A DNA stretch of 64,000 bases, from assembly GCF_051106095.1 (NCBI RefSeq), contig NC_135786.1:214341001-214405000 (forward strand). The letters run 5' to 3'. A model generated the notes under the pieces. The model searched no databases. It saw only the letters and a list, made by a program, of their open reading frames with translations, and was not told the origin of the DNA. This document shows positions 53,106 through 64,000 of this stretch, one piece after another; position 1 is the stretch's first letter; the number at the start of each line of letters is the position of its first letter. The translations under genes were made by a program, and so were the position numbers. Origin of the DNA: Pogona vitticeps. Its lineage: Eukaryota > Chordata > Lepidosauria > Squamata > Agamidae.

Positions 53106-54863
53106 TCAAAATGAACAGTTTGTCATATCACTCCCATAACGTTAGTGGGAGGAGATGCTCAAATTCTCCCTTTTCAAAAATTATTTATTATAGGGGAATT
53201 TTTATACTGAACTGGGCAACAGGATTGCTGTCTTCAATGAATGTTGTGTACCAGCTATTTTCTTTAAAAGAACCTAGGATCCACCAATAATGTTATAATG
53301 GTTGTACAGAAAAAAAAGGACTGCTAGCCCAGGGATAGCTACTATATTTGCATACCTCAATTCAATAAAATATGAAGGAACCATGGTTTAACCTATGTTG
53401 CATATCTCCCGTTTGCTGTAAATCAGTAGAACTCCAGTCGTACTAAGTAACAGACAGATAGAAGACAGCAGGACCAGTAAGAGAAGCTGCAGTTGCCTTG
53501 TCTTTGAAGCTACTGAGTGATGTGAAGATCCAGGACGTATGTCCAGGTTGCAGTGTGGAGCAATTAAAACAGGAAGTAGTGACTCATTCCAAGCATCAGT
53601 TCTAGGGGTTTGTGATGGCTACTAAGATTGGCTCTGAAGTTCTGGAACCTTGATTTATGTCTGGTTTGTGTGACTGAGGATATTTCATCCTGCTGCTGCC
53701 CTGTGGCTTGCAAGTTGACTGATTGCCTATACCTAGTTCTTTTCAGTGTTTACATTCTTTTATCACAATTGTCATGCTTCTGCTCTTTGACAGAAGCACT
53801 GAGTGATGGAAGCTGTTGGCTACTGCTGTTATTCAAGGGCTTGAATGATCTAAACCACCATATGGGTCTTCGGGAGACAATATAACTGGGACAATAACAT
53901 ATCATTGACAGACATTTCGTTTCCAGTGTTTTAAGTCCACTGAACATTATTTTTTTCAAATTGAAATTTATTATGCATACTTCAGGATATAATTCCATGT
54001 TTCATGTTTAAGTTCAAGATGGACGACTACCACCTTCACCCCCTTCATCCATATTTTTCAAAGGATACAGAAATTATAAATAAAAAATAATGCAGCATAT
54101 CCTCACTGGACACTGAGTCACTAGAATGATGATTCTACCCTCAAGAAAATACTGTATAAACAATTCCATGGTCAAGACAACAAACTAGACAGAATTCTAT
54201 TGAAAATTATGGAGCGTGAATTGAAGATCTCCTTGTGCAAAGCAGCAAGCTTTTTCACTTGTCTAAGGTGGCAATGAATCATACCTCTTCATGCAAATGA
54301 TGAGGAAAAGGCAACTGCATGTAAAATGGACCACTGCACCCTTGGTGAAAGGAAGCTGGATTCAGGCCACTGTATCTGAAGTACAAAATCCAGCTGAACC
54401 CCTGTTCTTGTTTACCTTGCTGTCAGAAGAGATATGATAACACAGCATACAGCACATTTTTACAGATGTTTACCAAGGAGTAAATCCAACCCAATTTAAT
54501 AAATTTTACTTCCTAGTTTGTGATTTTAAGATAGTCACAAGGTGGTGTCTCCCATGAATACTGGGATCTGGGAGTGGAAATGGCCTGCATGTTTATAGTG
54601 ACATTCTATAGTTCAAGTTTAAAATATCATTTCAACCCATATACTGTATCACTTTTGGAGAGAGTACAGGAGCTTACACAGCCTAATAAACACTGTGCTT
54701 TACATCAACTGCTATTGCTACTATTTCTTTTGCCATAGCTGTTATTGCTGCTCTACTAACCACTGTTAATATTGCTGCTGACAACAACAATAAGTATCAA
54801 ATAGGACCAGCTGCAGTGGAAGTAATGAACAAACAGCAACAACGGATACCTTTCTCAACTCCA
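53106..54863. other. unassigned sequence
   Basis: Nothing recognised. The 85-codon frame at 53628 and its antisense frame have no domain. Confidence 0.4.
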
Positions 54864-55025
54864 TAAATTAATTATTTTATTCATGATTTGACTTCTACCC
54901 CATCTCCCTCCCAAGGGGCCAGGATGGCTAGCATCCTCCATAAACACATGGAATTAGAAATCTAAAATTACAAATACATATTTAAAAAATACAATAAACC
55001 CAACAATACATAGGTTCAGGAAAAC
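54864..55025 (-). mobile_element. L2-type LINE 3' UTR
   Basis: 'gacttctaccccatctccctcc', 'caaggggccaggatggctagc' and an A-rich stretch give, on the minus strand, the common ending 'gccctggg...ggggagg.gggatataaat'. Diverged. Confidence 0.5.
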
Positions 55026-55265
55026 AAATGCAACACTTGTGTTATACGTATGTAGAAAGCTTGGATAAGCTAATTCATTTTAAATTGACATCTGGATGAT
55101 ATCTTGGAGAGGGCAATTGAATCAGGCCACTTCAGGATACTATAAGCACAACCCTTTGGCTAATCTTAAATCCTGGGTTAGTCTGTTCTGGATAAAGTAG
55201 TTCTTCAGGTATCTGGTATGAAGCCTGGTCACATTTAAATGTACTGTTTATATGATTTGGTAAGT

Positions 55266-55590
55266 ATGTGACAGGAAGGGTGAGTGAAGAATATTAGTAA
55301 GAATGGTTTTATTATTAGTAAGATACTAGATAAGGTTGAGGAATGTGTGTGGGAGATAAATTAGTCTTGAATCTGATACAGGAGCAGTCTATGTGGAGTG
55401 ACCAGGGAGCGGGTGGTTTGGAGTCTGGGATCTGAGTGAACACGTGGACAGAGAGAGATTGAGGAGCTGAGAAGAACTAATAGAGAGGATCGTGCTGCAT
55501 GAATTTAAAAGCCAAGGAAGGAACAGCATTCTTTTAATAAAACATTTTTGTTCCATTCAAGCTGAATGGTGCTCAGTTAAATACACAAGA
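55266..55590 (+). mobile_element. candidate LTR-like fossil
   Basis: A TGTGACAGG start, an AATAAA signal at about 55540, then 'gttccattcaagctgaatgg' and an ACA end resemble the R-U5 part of reptile Gypsy-type LTRs. No gag or primer site was found. Weak call. Confidence 0.2.
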
Positions 55591-55603
55591 GTAGGCTATG
55601 TGG

Positions 55604-55695
55604 ATAGTGTTAAAAGGGCCTGAGTGAAGAGGCAAATATATGCACACATAGGAGCAGCTAAAGTTAGTAACAGTGAAAGATAAGTGGAGTGAATA
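55604..55695 (+). repeat. 92-bp flank duplication, left copy
   Basis: It matches 56047-56138 with three differences in 92 bases. It lies directly before the MITE and includes the TA target site at its end. Confidence 0.92.
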
Positions 55696-56046
55696 CAGTG
55701 GTGCCTCGCACTGTTTAACGAAGAATCCGCATAGCGACCCGTTTTTTGGGGTCGCTAATGCGGTCGCATTGCGATGTTTAGATAGGCTAAACATCGCATT
55801 GCGATCATTTCTGCACCCGGTGGCCATTTTGGGAACAGCTGATTGGCGGTTCCAAAATGGCCACGGGGTGAAGAAAATGGCCGCCCGCACCATTTTCGCA
55901 CCCTGCCCTTGCTTACCAAGGGCACGAAAATGGCGGCGCTATGGAGAAACTTCACAGAACGGTGAGTTTAAGAGCCATAGGAACGCATTAAACTATGTTT
56001 AATGCGTTTCTATGGCATTTTCTGTTCCGTATAGCGATGTTTCCCC
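55696..56046 (+). mobile_element. Tigger-type MITE, right end missing
   Basis: It begins CAGTGGTGCCTCGCACTG after TA. The inside carries 'cgcattgcgatgttta', 'ggtggccattttgggaacag' and 'gcattaaactatgtttaatg' as in 2304. At the right, it stops within the 'tatagcgatgtttcccc' region without the expected terminal repeat, and the duplicated flank follows at an ATAG word. Confidence 0.85.
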
Positions 56047-56138
56047 ATAGTATTAAAAGGGCCTGAGTGAAGAGGCAAATATATGCACACATAGGAGCAA
56101 CTAAAGTTAGTAACAGTGAAAGAGAAGTGGAGTGAATA
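56047..56138 (+). repeat. 92-bp flank duplication, right copy
   Basis: This copy ends ...GAGTGAATA and runs on into ordinary sequence ('ttattaaagaaagc'). It therefore looks like the empty insertion site, while the left copy leads into the MITE. Confidence 0.92.
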
Positions 56139-56249
56139 TTATTAAAGAAAGCATGTTTATTCCTGTTGTGACTTAAAGAGGCCATTACCTCAACAGTCAA
56201 GTGACAAAGCAAAGAGTGGTTGATATAGGTATCAGAGAAACAGGACATG

Positions 56250-56900
56250 ACACCTGAGCCCTGAGCTTTTTAGAGCTTTGTATGCTGAGGCTTAAACTGC
56301 TGAAGCCTCAAGCCTCTATGCTGCAAGGTCAGAAGACCTGCAGTTGTAAGATCGAATCCATGCAATGGAGTGAGCCCCTGTCGCTTGTCTCAGCTCCTGC
56401 CAACCTAGCGGTTCGAAAGCATGCAAAAATGCAAGTAGATAAATAGGTATCACCTCGGTGGGAAGGTAAATTGCATTCCGTGTCTAATGCTGTTCACGTA
56501 ACCACGGAGGATTGTCTGCGGACAAAACGCTAGCTCTATGGGTTGGAAACGGAGATGAGCACCGCCGTCTAGAGTCGGACACGATTGGACAAATTGTCAA
56601 GGGGAACCTTTACCTTTTTATGCTAGTCCAAACACCTTCACTTGGGACTGAATAATGGCTGATGCACAGAATTCAAAACAGGTGTAATATGTCCATCTTA
56701 TGGTGCCGCTATGGATGCATGTGCAGTGGCGTTCTGCATCCGCTGCAGCCTCCAGACTGTCTTCCAGGGAAACTCACACAGAGCGCATTATAAAAGTCTA
56801 GTCGGGAGTATGCACTATTATAGCCATGTCATCCCTGTTCAAGAGTGTTTGTAGTTATTGAAGCAACCATGGCCGCAGTCTTTGTCACTGGTTGCCAGTG
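56250..56900 (-). mobile_element. L2-type LINE ORF2 region, split by a SINE
   Basis: Antisense words 'ctgagctttttagagctttg' before the SINE and 'caccttcacttgggactgaa', 'aaaacaggtgtaatatgtcc', 'ctgcatccgctgcagcctcc', 'acacagagcgcattataaaag' after it correspond on the minus strand to worn 'LQ..QNA.AR', 'DHITPVL..LH' and 'FKAL' blocks of L2-type ORF2. No open frame remains. Confidence 0.65.
56287..56618 (+). mobile_element. SINE with BovB-like tail
   Basis: The element has 'gtcagaagacctgcagttgt', 'ctcagctcctgccaacctag', 'ttcgaaagcatgcaaaaatg', 'tcacctcggtgggaaggtaa' and 'ctctatgggttggaaacgg', a very common squamate SINE. Its end contains AGAGTCGGACACGA (56571-56584), which is the same as the BovB 3' end (complement at 35998-36020), then 'aaccttt' and 'acctttt'. 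A 6-bp duplication TATGCT flanks it (56281-56286, 56619-56624). The shared tail implies that BovB proteins moved it. Confidence 0.85.
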
Positions 56901-57744
56901 ACAACTGTGAATTGAAAAATGCTCCCAAAGTGTAAGTTGTGATTGCTTAGAGGTAAAACACCCCAACTAGTATCCTATCACTATTCCCAGCTAGCGCAGA
57001 CCCATTGAACCAATTGTTGAATAGTAAGCCAACACTTAGGTAAATCCTAGTGAGTTAACAGGCCTACTATAATTAGAGACTAGCATTAGGATATAGGCCT
57101 ATGTATCTTTAAGACAAAGGATCAGGAATATTTCTGTTAAAATAGGAAGTGATCTCTGCACCTGGCCAGCTTGTGAGAATCATAGATAATGTTCTGCAGA
57201 CAGCAAAAGGCTGTCATGCTAACCTTCTTATAGGCTTATTTATGTTACCCCACCCACCATCCCCTTCAAGGCATGAACTGAGACCAAACTAATTGATATT
57301 TATAAACCTCCTTGGAGATCTTGAGCTGGGAGCCGGGAGCATTTTTTATTTGCTTCAGGACCACCTGCATGGAAAAAGGATGCATTTATTTGAATGCTGC
57401 CTGGGCTGCCGCAGCCGCCGATCTGATATCACTCGGAGAAATTCACAGAACAGATGCGGCTGTCACATTTAATTTCTCCTTCTCGGAAAACACAGGGGAC
57501 AAGGAACCCATCGAGGAGGAGCAAGAAGTAAAATAAGAGGAAAGGAAAGGAAACAGAGCACAATAGATATCAAAGGGAAAAGGGAAACCCATTGTTTCTT
57601 GGTATATGCTTATGCAGGTACCATCCGTGTATTGCAAGGGAGTGACTCACGCTTCCCACAATGCAAAGAAAAAACCTGGATTCAACCCACTTTTCCTCCT
57701 CCTCCTCTTCTTTCTTTAATCTATGCACTGAACAGTATAATGTG
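56901..57744. other. unassigned sequence with a possible conserved block
   Basis: 57360-57530 is GC-richer and repeat-free, with 'gcggctgtcacatttaatttc'. The 74-codon frame across it (57312-57536) has no recognisable domain. A conserved non-coding element is the more likely reading, but this is a guess. Confidence 0.35.
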
Positions 57745-57915
57745 GCATAGACTTAGGATAAAGCACATGATTTGAACACAGAAGGGCCCAGGTTTCAGCC
57801 CCCAGCATATCCAGATAAGTTTATGGAAAAACCCATCCCAAAACCTTAGAGAGATGCTGTCACTCAGTGTTGGCCAGACCGGACTCTGAAACAGTGTGAG
57901 GCAGCTTCCTAAGCC
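57745..57915 (+). mobile_element. tRNA-headed SINE, type C
   Basis: 'agaagggcccaggtttcagcc' (B box region), 'cccagcatatccagataag', 'aaaaccttagagagatgctg' and 'gtgttggccagaccggactc', ending 'gtgtgaggcagcttcct', fit the same family as 13183. The A-box end is worn. Confidence 0.65.
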
Positions 57916-60619
57916 CCAACACTTTACTTCTGAAGCAGTACCTAGCGAAGAACAAATATAATGCATTTCCTCATGAATAAAATCCTATCCAGGCAATTCC
58001 TATAACAGGTTTGAGATCTCTCTCAAGTTTCTCCTGGATGGTCAAATAGCAGAACATGTTCTGTTCTCTCCCATAACCATCAGGCTGCATTCCTCTCCCA
58101 GATCCTTTGAAAACCCAGACCTGTCTGCAGTGTCTGTTATCTTTTAGATATTATTGTCAGCATGAACCACAGTGCTTTCTTTGGCTTTTCATGTAAAGAC
58201 ATGCAAGAAATTTCTAGCCCTTGAGGCTTGCAAAGAATAGTTTTATTTTTGAAAAAAAAAAAAAGAACATTCTAGCAGTAATCTACTTATGGTAGCCACA
58301 GATCTCCTGATATGCATGAATAACATTGAAGCCAGCATTGGCACTTGTACTCTTCCTGTCCCAGAGGCTTAGGTAAAAATGTCATTGAACATGTATACAG
58401 GCAGACAAGCAGAAATTAAATCATGTCCTGGGCACATAAGAAAGCAAACTGAAAGGCATTACGTTGCTTCTGAAATTTATTCATACAGACATTTTGAGGA
58501 AAGTTGCACAAGAAGGTATTTCATTGGGAACTTGGAAATTTTTCCTGTTTTGGACTACAATTCCCAGAATACTTTACTCCACAAAATGAACTCTTGTTTT
58601 AATGGTTTGCTGGTCAGTAAAATGTGCAGCAGCAAGAAGCGGTCGAGACTTGCAGAATGAATCCATTGTCGGATCAAACAAGTTGGAGGGAAAGGTGAAA
58701 GTCATTTGACTGGAGAATGTGTAGGGGTCACATTTATGACTTCCAATAATATAGTAATAGGATGCCGTCCTTCACCATCTGTCTCCTTTGGGCACTGTGT
58801 GCTAAAGAAGGATGTTGCAGGGATAAAAAACAATTGCTTTGTTTAAGACTGCAGTAGAGAATCACAGTTTGAAGTTGTCTTCATTGTGTTCCCACTAAGT
58901 TAACATTTCTATAGCAACTGCATGCTTGCATCTTCCTGAAAAAAAATCCCTCCTTCCATCCTAGTATAAAGTGAATTTAGCTTAAAAGATGACTAGTTAA
59001 ATCTCTAAAATGTTATTAACAAAGCAAATTCACCATCAAATCAGACTCCAAAAAAATGGCTTACTCATTATAAAGCCTATGGCGTTTCTCCAGTTTCCAG
59101 ATGGGGCCAGTCCAAGCTATTTGGTTGTCTGAGTCAAGAGAGGAAATGGTGGCTCATATCTCTTTTCATTCCATGTATGAAGACCAACTGGAGGTATAGT
59201 CAAATCTTACTTCAGCTGGTAACTGGGTGGCACTACAACTAATCGGGGGGTGGGGGGGTAAGGAAAGGGTTGGTGGCACTTACACAGCTCTTTTCTCCAA
59301 CAGGTGGAAATAACCAGGGATCACATCTTCTTTTTGGAGTGGTGAGCACACACTGCCTAACGTAAGGGCTGCCCTGGCTACTGCTGAACTAGACTGTTGG
59401 GAAAGGCCAAAGGACAACATGGATCCACTGATGTTGTAAGAGCTGGTGGTAATTATTTTAGCAAATAGGAAACTAGTAAGGAGAGCATATGGCTATCCGT
59501 CCGGAATAATCACTCAGGATGCTTATGGTAAAGTAAGAAAAAAAACCTTGGTTTTGTTGTTCTAGGAAATCCATTCAGGACCAAATGTAGACTTCAATAC
59601 AAAAATCCCTAGAAGCCCCTTCTCTATATACAATTGAAGACCAACATAGAGGTGGTCTTCCACTGCAGATGAAGGACAACAAAGAAAATCATCTCTCTGT
59701 GAACCAGACATTCTGGGGTTGTGCTGGGTTGTTCTGGTATTCTTTGTTACAGATTTAAATAGGTCATGCCATTATTAGCATCCACACATGAGGAGGATGC
59801 GGCTGGATGTATTGGGAAGCACAATGTCATCCTAGTACCAATCATCTACATACAGTACATCTGGAATTACTACCTGGCATCCCATACCAAAAATAGATTT
59901 TTCTTTGGCCCATCTGCTCCTCCATCTCCTTGCCTACTTCACTTTCTCCTCCCTGTTTTACTCACATACCATTCTCAAACCTTCACTTTTTGGGTACAAT
60001 GCTTTCTAATTTTGGTTTTTAAAATGTTTTGCATTCTACCTTTGTGCTGTGCTGCAAAAACGGAAACATTTTTAAAAACGTGCTTCCTGTTGTAGATACG
60101 AACAAAAAGAAAAACAAGTACTGTATCCAAGTATCATGGAAGTCACAGTTCTTTTGGATACATCCTTTATAGAGCCTAGTGGGCAGAGCCGAAAGGCCCA
60201 GTATTTTAAAAAAAAATCCAAAGCCCTTTTCTAGAACGGTGAAACCAACTGATGTAGTGATTTGAGTTTCCGAGCTGCAGTTCAAAAACACAAAACAGCA
60301 CACCTCTAATTGGCATCCGTAGGTTATTTTAAATGCAACATTGCTGCACTCATTCTAACATATGCCAACAGGAAACAAGGGAGGAAGATTGGCTTCATGT
60401 CCTTTTTGTGGTTTTTCTAGCAACAACTGGCTGGTCCTATCCAAATTATGATACTAAGTGCGACTCAACAAGATTCTTTTACATTCTTGGCTTTTTTGTA
60501 TGTAAGATCTTCCTGTCCCATTTTCTGTCATTATATGCATACAATACTGCAGTGAATTTAGAATTGCAGGAGCTCATCAGGACCAGAGCATGGAAGATTC
60601 TGGGAACTGTAGTGCACAA
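57916..60619. other. unassigned sequence
   Basis: A-run at 58249-58263. A single arm of the palindromic repeat ('tggactacaattcccagaat') at about 58551. No gene recognised; the 109-codon frame at 59766 has no domain. Confidence 0.4.
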
Positions 60620-60865
60620 AAACATGGAATAGTGAAGACAGAAGGGGCCTATAAGACCATCAAGTCCAACCCCCTGCTCGATGCAAGAATACAAGTCAAA
60701 GGATATTTGCCAGGTGGTTGTCTAAGTTTCTCTTGAATGCCTCCAGTATTGGAGCGCTCACCACCTCTTGAAGTAATTGTTTCCACTGTCTTACTGCTCT
60801 AACAGTTAGGAGGTTTCTCTTGATAGCCAATTGAAATCTGGCTTCCTGTAACTTGAGCCCAAAGT
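60620..60865 (-). mobile_element. CR1 LINE 3' end
   Basis: Antisense words in the right order: 'gaaggggcctataagaccatc', 'aagtccaaccccctgctcg', 'gaatgcctccagtattgg', 'ctgctctaacagttaggagg', 'gaaatctggcttcctgtaac'. This is the standard CR1 3' region without the ORF, so strongly 5' truncated. Confidence 0.88.
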
Positions 60866-61540
60866 TTCAAAACTCTGGGTTGCAATATGTATGCACAAGA
60901 ATTGATGGGAACCTTCAAGCCAATCAATCAAGCTTCATAAAACTATTGTTCTACCAACTGTGGCTGTGTCTGATTTTGGAGATCTCCCAGGAGAACAATA
61001 GATATTCAAACAGTAATTTGGTGGGTGAAGCATAGGCTGGAGTAGAATCAGCTCCCCTATTCCTGTGTTGTACTTCAGTAGCCCTTGAAACTATATAGTG
61101 TACTGTTTCATACCAGGCCAGTTCTTTTACCCACCTAGCAGCTAGATTCTTAACCAAAAAGGCCATTCCAGTCATCTGGAGTCCAGACTTTTTTATAAAG
61201 AAAAAATGCACTGAAAATTCAAGAATTTAAATCTTGACCACCCACATGAAAAGCTCTATCACTGAGCTATGGTCTCTTCCTTATGCAGATCTGAAAAAGT
61301 TGCACTTTTGGACTATGATTCCTAGAATCCCAGAGGCATCATCATGGCCAGCTTCTGGGATAACTAATATAAAAAGTAAGTCACATAAGCTCTTCCTCCA
61401 AGGAATCCTTTGAATGGCATAATGATTCCATGGCTACAAGCCTAGCATACATCCCAGTATATTAAGGCATTCACTAAGGCTGACAAACCACAACAGAGCA
61501 CAAGATGATGCCTTTTCTGCCCTTCACTCCAGTGTCTGCT
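60866..61540. other. unassigned sequence
   Basis: One worn SINE head is possible at 61245-61280 ('ctatcactgagctatggtc', minus), and a palindromic-repeat arm lies at 61305-61360. Otherwise nothing. Confidence 0.35.
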
Positions 61541-61686
<146 letters not shown>

Positions 61687-62445
61687 CAACCATAGTTCTT
61701 TAGCTACCAGCCTCCAATTCACAAGTAGGCCCAGCCAGTGGGGGATGCTCTAATGGGCCAGGAGGCAAGCAGTCTACTTCTGAGAGGGAAGTTATTGGCT
61801 GCACCATCTCCTCCTGATCAGCCCTGAGTGGGCTTAGCTGGAAACAGAAGTAGCACTGTGGTGGGCTGATGGAGAGAAGCAACTGCACCATTACCATTTG
61901 CATGGGCAAGGAAGTTCTATTTTGCAAAGAAGGTAGAAGCACCATCACCTTAGAGAACGAGGGCCTGGTCACACAGGCAATAAAACTGGGATTTTACCTA
62001 TGTTAAAAATAGTGATGAGTTTCACGTTCGCACAATTAATTCTGAAGTATGCATTTATTTTTTTCCAGACTTGTAGGAAGCAAGTTACAATAAATGGCCA
62101 CCAGGGGACTGTTTGTTTTAGCATGCTGTCTTCTCCACCAATTAAAGCCATTGTGAATTTTAGAGCCAGTTTTAAAAGGGAGCATTTCAATTACTCAATA
62201 GGAAACTAGAAAACTACTAAAAACATGTGACTTGAATCAGCTCAAATTAAAACTCTACATACTGTGGGGTTTTTTGAGAAATGTAGACAGGTTCTGAGTA
62301 GCAATTGCTCTTAGGAATCATGATCAGCTGAGCTGATCTGCTGTCATAAGGATAACTAGATCACAATAGTCTCTATTTTTACTCTTTCTGTTTTATCCCT
62401 CACTAGCTGGAATTATCTCACTTTAGACAGAAGTAGACTGATTAG
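61687..62445. other. unassigned sequence
   Basis: Nothing recognised. Confidence 0.4.
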
Positions 62446-63120
62446 ATTAGGCACCCTTCAATCTCGAGAGACTATGGTAACATACTCTGTATGGAGGACT
62501 TGAAACAGTGTCTAGTGTGGCTGAGAAGGCTAATTCGAGAGTGACAATCCCTTCCACACTGAAGACAAATACAATCTGTCTCCTGTTCAGTTCCCTGATT
62601 TTGCTGCTTTTGGGACTGCCTCTTTGCCTCGGCCTGCTGGACAAGTGTCTCTTCAAAATGGGAGAGGCGGTGATGCAATGCCTGCCTCCAGGCTGAGCGC
62701 TCAGATGTCAAGGTTTCCTATCTGTTGAGGTCCATTCCTAATGCCTTCAGATCCATATCCTTGTATCGCAGCTGTGGTCTCCCTCTGGGGCAATTTCCCT
62801 GCACTAATTCTCCATACAGAAGATCTTTCAGAATCCGACCATCAGCATTCTCACAACATGCCCAAGCCAATGTAGACGTTGCTGTTTCAGTAATGTATAC
62901 ATGCTGAATATTCCAGCTCATTCTAGAACTACTTTATTTGGAACTTTGTCCTGCCAGGTGATACCAAAAATGCGTTGGAGACAACGCATATGGAACGTGT
63001 TCAGCTTCCTCTCCTGCCGTGCACAAAGGGTCCAGGACTCACTGCAGTACAGGAGTCTGCTCATGACACAGGCTCTATGAACTAGGATCTTGGTATATGC
63101 CGTCAGCTTCTTAGACTGAA
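62446..63120 (-). mobile_element. RTE-like LINE, ORF2 C-terminus and 3' end
   Basis: Minus-strand relative of 37665-38495. Frame 62921-62718 encodes 'GRILKDLLYGELVQGN' and 'GRPQLRYKD', frame 62711-62472 'TSERSAWRQALHHRLSHFEE' and 'CICLQCGRDCHSRISLLSHT'. The upstream part (62940-63110) has 'ESWTLCARQERKLNTFHMRC' in pieces. More stops and shifts than the other copy, including a gap in 'KDICKRDLKAL', so it is probably older. The 3' end 'catagtctctcgagattgaa' matches the shared tail. Confidence 0.82.
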
Positions 63121-63424
63121 ACTAGAAAATAAAATTGTCACATTTACAATATGCAATTAAGACATTTCTAATTAAAGACAAAAATCCCCCCTGCTATTTA
63201 ACACTCTTCTGAATTGAGAAGGTGATGTGCATATCACATATGAGAAGAAATTAGAAGTCCGTTCAGTTATTTTATCTAGAATGAAGGTGTGAATTAGCCT
63301 GAACATTTTTCTATAGTAACAAATGAAAAGCACAACTTGCCTGTCCTAGTTCTCCCCTGCTCCCCACAACTGCAACTTCTGTGACAGACACTGAATAGAA
63401 CAGATCAGAAATATGTTCTTAGAG
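63121..63424. other. unassigned sequence
   Basis: Nothing recognised. Confidence 0.4.
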
Positions 63425-63545
63425 CTTCAGAATCAGAAGGGACTGTATGGATCATCAAGTCCAGCCCCTGTCAAGGAGACACAATGGAGAATTAAACTCC
63501 CAACCTCTGGCTCTACAGCCAGATACCTAAACCACTGAGTCACCC
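63425..63545 (-). mobile_element. tRNA-headed SINE, type B, good copy
   Basis: Plus-strand order 'gcttcagaatcagaagggac', 'caagtccagcccctgtcaagg', 'gagaattaaactcccaacctc', 'tggctctacagccagatacc' and 'taaaccactgagtcacc' is tail to head, so the SINE is on the minus strand. On its sense strand the head has 'gtgactcagtggtttaggta' (A box), a tRNA-like 'ctggctgtagagccag' arm and a B-box-like 'gggagtttaattctcc'. Confidence 0.8.
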
Positions 63546-64000
63546 ATTATGCACAGAGCTGCAAAAAAGAAAATCCACTGAAAAATCTTTTATTATGTTG
63601 GATGCAGATTTAATTGTCCTTAGCCTAGATCCATTAGCTCAAATGCCCATCTGATCATACCGTTACAGTGCTAGGCAACAGGATTTCAGCCTATGTTTGT
63701 GTTTACTTGCACAGAAATAAGTTCAAACAGAAGGGGTTCAGTAAATTGTTCTCCTCTTTCCTCTCTTGGGGAAGTTCAGCAGCAATCTTTGTTGATCTGC
63801 CAAAAGTACCTGGTCTCTGTCAATTATAGATTGGATCATCTATGCCCAGGACATGACTGACCTGATATGCTGATAGATGCCTATGCTGGTGACTGCAGCT
63901 TGTGTCTGCTGAGAAGTTTTTGAAATGCATGCCCAACTGGGGGTGTATGTACCAAGAGCTCATTCTTCATGTTTTTAACCTCATAATGCCAATCTTATGG
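63546..64000. other. unassigned sequence
   Basis: Nothing recognised. Confidence 0.4.

Overview
The window looks like 64 kb of non-coding vertebrate DNA, most likely from a squamate reptile. No host exon, promoter, tRNA, rRNA or CRISPR array was recognised. The squamate assignment rests on the mix of relics: BovB and RTE-type, CR1, L2, L1 and R4-like LINEs; several tRNA-headed SINEs, one with a BovB-like tail; Penelope-like elements (PLEs); hAT, Tc1 and Tigger-type DNA transposons; a rare Ty1/copia fragment; and long young microsatellites. Almost all open frames are short shadows. The longer ones that make sense are pieces of transposon proteins. The longest frame (204 codons, minus strand, 13588-14202) matches nothing I know.

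Layout. 1-10 kb is mostly unassigned AT-rich sequence with a palindromic repeat, two Tigger-type MITEs (2304-2740, 5681-5940), a SINE split by a second retroposon (2869-3500) and decayed PLE ends. 10-13 kb holds a BovB tail, a candidate LTR split by a hAT MITE with a perfect 8-bp target duplication, and a CR1 LINE. 13-20 kb has SINEs, an R4-like LINE and a Tigger-type MITE that has grown an internal minisatellite. 20-32 kb holds an L1 fragment with a perfect 17-bp target duplication, L2 and CR1 pieces, a facing SINE pair around a hammerhead-like motif, and a (AAAC)n tail of 133 bp. 32-40 kb has hAT pieces, a BovB insertion inside a palindromic MITE, an RTE-like LINE 3' end with a zinc-finger-like C-terminus, and a PLE reverse transcriptase fossil. 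42-46 kb contains two copies of one TA-flanked MITE; the second is split by a Copia 5' end, which is itself split by a Tigger-type MITE. 46-57 kb has L2, a second copy of the tail-sharing retroposon, a PLE end with a well-kept hammerhead ribozyme fold, a Tc1 transposase split by a snap-back PLE insert, and a Tigger-type MITE between two 92-bp copies of its flank. 57-64 kb is mostly unassigned, with CR1, SINE and a second RTE-like LINE 3' end.

Nothing here works as a pathway. The coherent biology is parasite on parasite: SINEs and retroposons that share 3' tails with LINEs (BovB; the RTE-like LINE), MITEs used as landing sites, and PLE ends carrying hammerhead-like folds. The points I find most worth checking are the hammerhead motif at 48353-48395 with related relics elsewhere, the flank duplication at 55604-56138, and the three-deep nest at 44395-45809. 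Element names come from memory of the families, not from a database search.
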